From assembly GCA_029891385.1 (NCBI GenBank), contig CM057224.1, positions 1,364,001-1,428,000 on the forward strand: a DNA stretch of 64,000 bases, written 5' to 3'. This document shows positions 57,530-64,000 of this stretch, piece after piece. The notes under the pieces were generated by a model. That model saw only the letters and a list, made by a program, of their open reading frames with translations, did no database searches and was not told the origin of the DNA. Position 1 is the stretch's first letter; every line of letters begins with the position of its first letter. Source of the DNA: Erythroxylum novogranatense. Its lineage: Eukaryota > Streptophyta > Magnoliopsida > Malpighiales > Erythroxylaceae. The position numbers and the translations under genes were made by a program.

Positions 57530-60500
57530 TCAAGTTGGATGGTGATATATGTCAATCACACCTAACTTGAATAGTAAGTAGTCATGTTGATGATTGCCAA
57601 GCCCCTTCGTAAAAATGTCCGCCAACTGATCATTTGTTGAGATGTGTCTAGTTTCCACAAAATCATTTTGAATACTTTCTCTCACAAAATGACAGTCAAT
57701 CTCTATGTGTTTAGTCCTCTCATGAGAAACTGGATTTGTTGCAATTTGTATTGCTGCCTTATTATCACAACAAAGAATAGCGGGTTTATTTCTCTTGATT
57801 CCCAATTCTGCTATCAGTCCAAGTAACCATTTTAACTCAGCAGCAGTGGAAGTCATGCTTCTGTATTCAGCCTTTGCTAAAGACCTTGATATTGTACTTT
57901 GTTTCTTTGATTTCCAAGAAATTAGAGAGTTGCCAAATTTAATACAAAATCCTGTCACAGATTTCCTTGACATAAGGCAAGATGCCCAATCAGAATCACA
58001 ATAAGCAATTAACCTTGGATTTTCTGATGAACGGAGAATAATTCCCTGTTCTGGATTCCTTTCAATATATCTAACAACTCTCAATGCGACTTCATAATGA
58101 GATTTTTTTTTGTTTCTGCATAAATTGACTCAAATGTTGCACACTATAGGTTATATCTGGTCTAGTATGTGTCAGATATAGAAGTTTCCCAATCAACCTC
58201 TGGTAAATAGTAGCATCTGTCAAGACTTCATCATCAACTTTCAACTGTAAAGATTCATCAAAATCTGCAGTAGTTAACTTTAGATTTTGTTCCAATGAAG
58301 TAAATGCTGGCTTTGCTCCAGTTAATCCAAGATCCTGAATCAACTCAAGTGCATACTTCCTTTGACTTAACACTATACCTTTATTTGAACTTGAGACTTC
58401 GATCCCAAGAAAGTATCTTAGGTTTCCAAGATCCTTCATTTTGAAATTATGATCCAGTATGGCCTTCAATTCATCAATCAAGCCACTGTCATTTCCAGTT
58501 ATTAACAAATCATCAACATAAATCACCATAATGACTAGTTTAGAACCTTTACTCTTAGTAAACATAGAGTAATCATGTTTACTCTGAGTATAACCATTAA
58601 GAACAAGAGTCTCGGTTAACTTCAAATTCCATTTCTTGGACGCTTAAAGCCATATAGGGATTTGAGTAACCTGCATACCCTATTCTCCCCCTGGTTGCCA
58701 AATCCCTGAGATAAAAACTTCTTCTTGCAAATCTCCCTGCAGAAAAGCATTATATACAACCATTTGGAATAAAGGCCAGTGAAACTAGCAACAAAAGCTA
58801 TAACAGTTCTAACAGTAACATGCTTGGCCACTGGAGAGAAAGTGTCTTGAAAGTCAATGCCCTCTTGTTGACTATACCCTTTGGCCACTAATCTGGCCTT
58901 AAACCTTTCCACTTCACCGTTGGAATGATATTTCACCTTATAAACCCATTTGCAGCCTATGGGAATTTTGTCATAAGGTAAATGAACCACCTCCCAAGTG
59001 CCATTGTTTTCCAAAACTTGGATTTCCTGTTGCATAGCCTCTATCCAACACTTATGTTTAATTGCCTCAGAATAAGTGGTAGGTTCAATGATACTAGAAA
59101 TAGAAGCTGCAAAGTGTTGTGAGTGAGGTGGTAAATGATCATAAGAAATATGTAAAGGGTACTGACCTTTAGTGATTGCAAGTGAAGAGGATGAAGGGGA
59201 TTGATTTGTGCATACATAATCTTTGAGCCAGGTTGGTGGAGCAGTCGATCGAGTGGATCTTCTCAAAGGTTGAGGTGATAAAGGAGGAAAATTGACGTCA
59301 TCAAGCATGAAAAGGTCTGGGTGAGAGGAAGGTATAGGTACAGGTTGAGGTGATGTAATAGGAGTAGTCGGATTGGATGAAGATTTAAAAATTCATGATC
59401 CTCTATTTAACCAAAATCAGTGACATTAACAGGGAACATTGGTTGATCTTGGACAGGAAGTTTGAAGGGAAAAATATGCTCATGAAAGACAACATCCCTG
59501 TTGACAAAGAATGTCTTGGAAACTAAATTAAACAGAAGATAACCCTTTTGAACAGGTGAATAGCCAAGGAAAACCGAAGGGATGGCTTTAGGGGAAAAAT
59601 TGTCATGATAGTGTGGGACAGTAGCATAGCAGAGGCAACCAAAAACTCTGAGATGATTGAGGTATGGTGGTTTTTTATGGAGGACTTCATAAGGAGATTT
59701 CCAGGATAAAACAGAATAAGGTAGCCTATTGATAATATAACAAGCTGCTAAAACACTCTCCCCCCAAAACTTTGATGGTAAGTTGGCATGAAATTTTAAG
59801 ACTCTAGCAGTTTCAAGTAAGTGTCGATATTTACGCTCTGCAACCCCATTTTGTTGGGGAGTATCTATACAAGAACTTTGGTGAATAATACCAAGGGAAG
59901 TAAAAAGAGAATTACATTCAAAGTTGAAGAATTCACTACCATTGCCACTCCTAACAGTCTTAATGGTGGCACCAAATTGAGTTTGAACTAAGGTAAAGAA
60001 GGATTTCAATGTAGTGGAAGTTTCATGTTTGTTTTTCAGTAAATAGATCCATGTCATTCTTGTAAAGTCATCCACAATGGTAAGGAAAAATCTATGACCA
60101 CTATGAGTTGACACTCGATAGGGTCCTCATAAATTAAGATGAATCAAAATAAAAGCAGAAGAAGCTCTGGTGTGACTCTCAGGAAAAGGTAATCGGGTTT
60201 GCTTAGCCAGTGGACAAATAGAGCAAGAAGATAGATCATGCTTTGCATTGAAAATGGACTTCAATTCATTGATTTTTTTCAATTTCAATACAGAAGTATG
60301 GCCAAGTCTGGCATGCCATACATGAGCATCACTATGTAAAGTCATAAAAGAAGAAACAAATTCTATAGGCAAAGATTCGGAAGGCCTAGCAGATGGTAAA
60401 CTTGTGTCTGAAGGAAACTTGGATGGTGTGAGGAAGTACAACCCACCATGTTCTTTACCAATCCCCATCATCCTTCCACTGCAAAGGTCCTGAAAAAGAC

Positions 60501-60927
60501 AAAATGTAGGGTAAAAGGACACTGAACAATTTAAATCCTTGGTGAGCTTTGAAATAGAAATTAAGTTGTAGTGAAAATCTGGTATGTATAAGACGTTTGT
60601 GAGGGTTTGATTCGGTGCCAATCTATGAGTTCCTATATGAGTGACAGAGGTGGATTTTCCATTAGGCAACTGAACACAAGAATTGTTAGAAGCAGTAGCA
60701 ATAGGAGAATCAAAACAATCGAAATCAAATGTCATATGATTGGTGGCTCTTGTGTCAAGAATCCACCCCAGTTTAGTGGAATTAGAAGTAGAAACAATAC
60801 CTGACATGTTTACCGAAGCAGAAGTGGATGGTTCTTTATGTAACAGTTGAAGAAGTTGCTGATACTGTTCAGTCGAAAGAACAGGGGCAGAAGGAGGCTT
60901 GACAGTAGCTATCTTTGTATCTGGCAA
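57530..60927 (-). pseudogene. Copia pol: protease, integrase, reverse transcriptase, RNase H
   Basis: In order: protease site WILDTRATNHMT, where the usual DSG/DTG is DTR; pre-integrase WHARLGHTSVLKLKK; an integrase core (60114-59407) with TIVDDFTRMTW and PQQNGVAERKYRHL. Then reverse transcriptase (59308-58092) with GCKWVYKVKYHSNGEVERFK, LVAKGYSQQEGIDF, and the catalytic YVDDLLITGN; and RNase H (58084-57530) with AYCDSDWASC, KSVTGF, AEYRSM and a DIFTKGL end. Breaks include a TGA replacing a Trp just upstream of the integrase (near 60127) and frameshifts at about 59400, 58620 and 58090. Confidence 0.92.
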
Positions 60928-60930
60928 CTT

Positions 60931-61811
60931 TTAAGAGGAAACAACATTATTAGCAGCAGGTTTCTTTTTTGTAAATTTAAAATCTGGTGGAAATCCAGTC
61001 AACTGATAACAATTAGCACGTTTATGTCCCTTAACATGGCAATGATCACAGTAACCATTGAAGCGTGATTTTGGATTACTCTGAGAGGAGGAATAAAGTG
61101 CAGTGGGCTTAGCAGAAGACAACATCGTAGAAGAAAGATTACGCTGAGACTCTTCTTGAATCAACATCGAGTATGCTTGATTGACGGACAGAAGAGGAGA
61201 CATGAGTAATATCTGACTTCGAACGTTGGAGTAAGAATCATTGAGACCCATTAACAGCTGAAATAGACGCTGTTGAAGAAGGTGGTCGGAGGCCTTCCTA
61301 GAAGTATTACAGTCACAAGTAGAGAAGGGAACCAACGCATCATACTCATCCTATAGAAGACGGAGCTTCGTGAAATAAACAGAGACGGAAGTGGTACCTT
61401 GAAGATGCGAAGAAATTGTTTGATGGAGATAATAAATACGAGATCCGTCGACTTTGTCAAATCGTTCCTTAATATCTTGCCAAACAAAGGAAGCACTGGA
61501 AGCAAAAACGATTCCAGCAGATAGATCCTTGCAGACGGTGTTTAAAATCCATGACAAAACGATCGCGTTACAGCGATCCCAGTGGGAGTGAAATTCAAGA
61601 GGAAGCTCAGATTTCTTACAAGACCCATCGACAAAACCCAGTTTGTTTTTGGCCAGAAAGGCGATGTGCATGGAACGGCTCCAAATGCTGTAGTTTTCAA
61701 TACCCAAAAGCTAATGAGAAACGAGTAGGGCGCCTGGTGTATCCGATGGATGCAAATACAGAGGATGATTAAAATCCAGCGCACTAGGTGTTTGAGAAAA
61801 AGCCATCATGA
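60931..61811 (-). pseudogene. Copia gag with zinc knuckle, broken by stops
   Basis: The reading starts MAFSQTPSALDFNHPLYLHP. TAG interrupts it at 61711-61713 where a Gln codon is expected (HQLLG), and a second TAG replaces Trp before DEYDALV (near 61350). The gag motif NYSIWSRSM and the LFQLLMGLNDSYSNVR segment are present. The knuckle reads CDHCHVKGHKRANC (near 61050), and a TAA at 60931 ends it. Confidence 0.9.
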
Positions 61812-61893
61812 AAGAGGGACAAAAAATCAGAAGAAAACGTGAACAGACAATGACCAGAAGAAGGAGGAAGTCGTCATCTACTCTCTGATACCA

Positions 61894-62076
61894 TGTTAAA
61901 AACAATACACCAGAAGAAATAAAAGAGAAAGATAAAGGTTTTTCATTAATCTGTTGCTACAGAAAATCAACCCACAGTAGATATAAGGTAGGGGTCTAAC
62001 AACCTTTTTTGCAAAACGACAAAAATAATCATTATCTATATAACAGAAAAAACAATTTATTTATATATTCTCAATA
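61894..62076 (-). repeat. Right (5') LTR of the second Copia element
   Basis: Partner of 57340-57522. The primer-binding site follows it directly on the minus strand. Confidence 0.88.
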
Positions 62077-62137
62077 AATTGAAACAGAGTTAGTACAGGA
62101 TTAATGGCCAGAGGATCACATCCTCCCAAAGAAGTCA

Positions 62138-62483
62138 TTACTCATTACCGTTATCCTGAAGATTACTACTGCTCCATGAACAACATTTACACTCCTGATA
62201 GCAATAGCATCCACAATCACAAAGAAGCAATCAACAGGCTCCTTCCTTGGGACAGTCCATATCTTTACTGCATTTGTGAAAATAGTGCCTTGTTGCTTCA
62301 ATCTTCAGATTCCCATCTACGATTGCTCTTAGATTCATTATCACTCGTCGAGATTTAATGAACTTTTGGTAAGTTTTGGATGTGGGTGTTTGTGTTTGAT
62401 ACATAGGAAAGGAGAGACTTACAAAGTGCTAAGACGAAGAAGATCACCACGAAAGCTTGTTTCAAGCAGCTCGACTGATCCAT
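62138..62483 (-). pseudogene. Small secreted cysteine-rich peptide gene, copy 3, broken by one stop
   Basis: This has the same two-exon layout as copy 2. Exon 1 (62483-62423, 61 nt) encodes MDQSSCLKQAFVVIFFVLAL, a signal peptide, and ends at a perfect GTAAGT donor in phase 1. Exon 2 begins at 62316 after CGTAG and reads YGNLKIEATRHYFHK and then CSKDMDCPKEGAC. It hits TGA (62233-62231) where copy 2 has TCA. After it the frame continues with CDCGCYCYQECKCC and a Ser/Asn-rich tail to a stop at 62138. The total would be 79 codons. The single stop removes most of the cysteine framework, so the copy is probably inactive unless a sequencing error is responsible. The second Copia element lies about 60 bp downstream. 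Confidence 0.78.
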
Positions 62484-63465
62484 ACCTTATATATGCTATC
62501 TACTATTTTTCTGCCACTAACGAATTGTTGAAGATGTTGTTCGGTTTGTGCTTTTAAACTTTATAATGTTAGACAAAAGATTTTAAATTTTTTGGTTTGA
62601 ATTTTGAAGCATTAAATAACTTCAATGTGAAAAATTGAAATTGGGGAAGTGAAAAAGCTTAATATGCTCCGCTTGTATTATATTGAGATAACATATTAAA
62701 AGTATTTAATTTTAGAATTTTGATTTAATACAAAATTTTAAAATTTTAATTTAGTAATTAACTTTTAAATTTTGTATAAAGTAAGTCAAAATGTTATTTT
62801 ATTGATATGAATAAATAAATAACTTTTAACCAGATATATTATTTTATTAAAACTGTCTTTTATTAGTAAAGAATAAGACTGCGTTTTTTAAGACTTCTTC
62901 GAACTATATGTCTCCACATGACTTCTACTGACATGTTGCATTGTATTGTATTATATAGTTCTATTAGTTTATAATTCTAAATTTTGTTTTTAATATTTGT
63001 TTTAAATTGATTGTTCATTTTATATGACATATAGATGTAAAACTAATCCAACTTTTTTTATAATGAATTGTCTCATTTACATGTCGGTCTACCGGAAACA
63101 ACCTCTCTACTATGTAACGGTAAGGCTGCGTACTATCAAACCTCTCCAAACTCTACTTCATTGCGGGACTTTGGATTGAGTACGATAATAATGATAATAA
63201 ATTAGTATTTTTGTACATGTATTAATTAAATTTTAGGTGTATGTAATATTTTGTAATTCAAGTATTATTAGTAAGTTAATAGATTAAATTAAATTATTAT
63301 TAAAATTTTTAATTCCCCAAAACTAATAGAACATTGCCAGTCTTTTTTTCCATTCACATGTATCAAATCTGAAACGCATACAAAATCATTCTTTTCACTT
63401 GACAAGCAACGATTAGAAATTAGAATTGAAACATAAAGCTCTTATTCTGTATGACTTTTGACAAA
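62484..63465. other. Spacer between cysteine-rich copies 3 and 4
   Basis: AT-rich. A TATATAAGG box lies directly next to the ATG of copy 3 (62487-62497), closer than a normal TATA box. A SINE-like piece is at 63080-63200. Otherwise no gene is seen. Confidence 0.45.
63080..63200 (+). mobile_element. SINE-like remnant (TS-type 3' body)
   Basis: It carries GGAAACAACCTCTCTAC, GTAAGGCTGCGTACTATC, CCTCTCCAAACTCTAC, a TTGCGGGACTTTGGATTGAG box, and an ATAATAATGATAATAA tail. This order is typical of tRNA-derived plant SINEs with a short-repeat tail. The 5' part is not recognisable. Confidence 0.5.
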
Positions 63466-63626
63466 TTAGGGTTTGGCAACAAGTGGTTGTGTGTTAAATT
63501 TAAACACTGCCTCTGATTGACAAATGCACAGTCCAATTTTGCACTCACAACGGTTCCTTGGAATGCATTGCTCTGATGAGTTGCATGGAATGGCAATGTT
63601 CCTCGCTTCAGTTCTCAGTAATGGAC
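63466..63626 (-). CDS. Small secreted cysteine-rich peptide gene, copy 4 (second exon only)
   Basis: Exon 2 begins at 63626 after a TGTTGCAG acceptor, is read in phase 1 like the other copies, and ends at TAA 63468-63466. It encodes PLLRTEARNIAIP, then CNSSEQCIPRNRCECKIGLC and IC: C-x5-C-x5-C-x-C-x4-C-x-C (six cysteines), then a tail ending AKP. The linker keeps the EA motif seen in copies 1-3. No signal-peptide exon is seen between 63627 and 64000, so exon 1 is probably beyond the window, or the copy is partial. The six-cysteine pattern C-x5-C...C-x4-C-x-C is the one most like nodule-specific cysteine-rich peptides. Confidence 0.65.
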
Positions 63627-64000
63627 CTGCAACACCAGTATTTTTCTTTTTTCAGTTATATATCAATAAATAATATTAACTTTTTATCAGTAAAAGAATT
63701 ATAAAGATGACCCATCAAAGTTTGGTAAATTACAAGGCTAATTATTAACAATAAAGTTTAATAATATTGAAAATGACTATAATAAAAAATACAAGTTGAT
63801 AATTCAAAAGAAACTCAAAATAATTCTTTTTTATTATTTTTATCAAGAATAATAATTTTATGATGTGTCGGGAGAAATTAAACCAGAACAAAGTAAGTTC
63901 GTATCTAATAAATATATCATATTTCAATTCAAAACTTTAAAGCAATTGGTTATGAATCATATTCTTGTATATAATTCTCTTCATCCTTATGTCTCTTTCT
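63627..64000. other. AT-rich region at the window end
   Basis: Probably the intron of cysteine-rich copy 4 or its 5' flank. The hydrophobic frame at 63745-63927 (minus) is AT-driven and has no signal-peptide-like start joined to a phase-1 donor. Confidence 0.4.

Larger units (their letters stand above)
57340..62076 (-). mobile_element. Decayed full-length Ty1/Copia retrotransposon
   Basis: A 4.7-kb element with 183-bp LTRs (57340-57522 and 61894-62076). An exact initiator-Met primer-binding site TGGTATCAGAG sits inside the right LTR at 61893-61883 (minus), and a GAGGGGGAG polypurine tract adjoins the left LTR. Read on its own strand, the LTR runs TATTGAGAA...AACA in both copies, so the first dinucleotide is TA rather than TG. 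The target duplication is a near match AGTTG/AATTG. Gag, protease, integrase, reverse transcriptase and RNase H are all present, split by single stop codons and frameshifts. About six LTR differences (3%) make it older than the Gypsy element. It inserted about 60 bp beyond the stop codon of cysteine-rich copy 3. Confidence 0.92.

Noticed and set aside
62104..62358. 84-codon frame on the plus strand over cysteine-rich copy 3
   Set aside because: It is the antisense shadow of exon 2 of the minus-strand gene, which has matched splice sites and a paralogue.
63745..63927. 60-codon hydrophobic minus-strand frame as the signal exon of copy 4
   Set aside because: It is AT-driven, far longer than the 61-nt exon 1 of copies 2 and 3, and has no phase-1 GTAAG donor at its end.

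Overview
This is plant nuclear DNA, most likely from a eudicot. The evidence is intron-rich genes with GT/AG junctions, a complete plant-type PHYLLO gene (the fused menaquinone/phylloquinone enzyme), the 3' end of a plastid-type adenylosuccinate synthetase gene, and dense LTR retrotransposons, a LINE, SINE-like pieces and MITEs in AT-rich spacer. I could not assign a family or species from the sequence alone. All splice junctions and repeat ends below were read by eye.

Layout. 1-997: last two exons of adenylosuccinate synthetase (+). About 1797-5909: a Mutator-like element with roughly 400-500 bp inverted ends, carrying fragments that look like pieces of an AP2/ERF gene, an RNase H1 hybrid-binding domain and an X8/PDCB-type protein, and itself hit by a 433-bp MITE. 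8127-12232: a defective Copia element (-) lacking most of its reverse transcriptase. 14369-21909: a gag-only Copia-like element (-) with a 5.8-kb L1-type LINE (+) in its right LTR; the LINE carries a 184-bp insertion. 23120-41136: PHYLLO (+), 28 exons that join in frame to 1719 codons plus stop, with a recent 5.36-kb Gypsy chromovirus (-) in intron 23. 43507-45106: a second gag-only Copia-like element (+). 46400-57340: AT-rich spacer with diverged duplications and two promoter-plus-first-exon look-alikes. 57340-62076: a decayed Copia element (-).

The most interesting content is a dispersed family of small cysteine-rich secreted-peptide genes, all on the minus strand: 42445-41874, 46382-45976, 62483-62138 (broken by one stop codon) and 63626-63466 (second exon only). 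They share a design: exon 1 encodes a signal peptide, a phase-1 intron follows, and exon 2 encodes a short linker with an EA motif and then a cysteine framework starting C-x5-C. Two of the exon-1 sequences are exactly 61 nt long. The framework resembles nodule-specific cysteine-rich (NCR) and defensin-like peptides, but I could not match it to a named family. Retrotransposons lie between the copies, as expected for a local tandem family pulled apart by insertions.

How the parts work together: PHYLLO and adenylosuccinate synthetase are unrelated plastid-directed housekeeping enzymes (phylloquinone and AMP synthesis). The peptide genes probably form a separate defence or symbiosis-type cluster downstream of PHYLLO. 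Nearly everything else is transposon sequence in various stages of decay.
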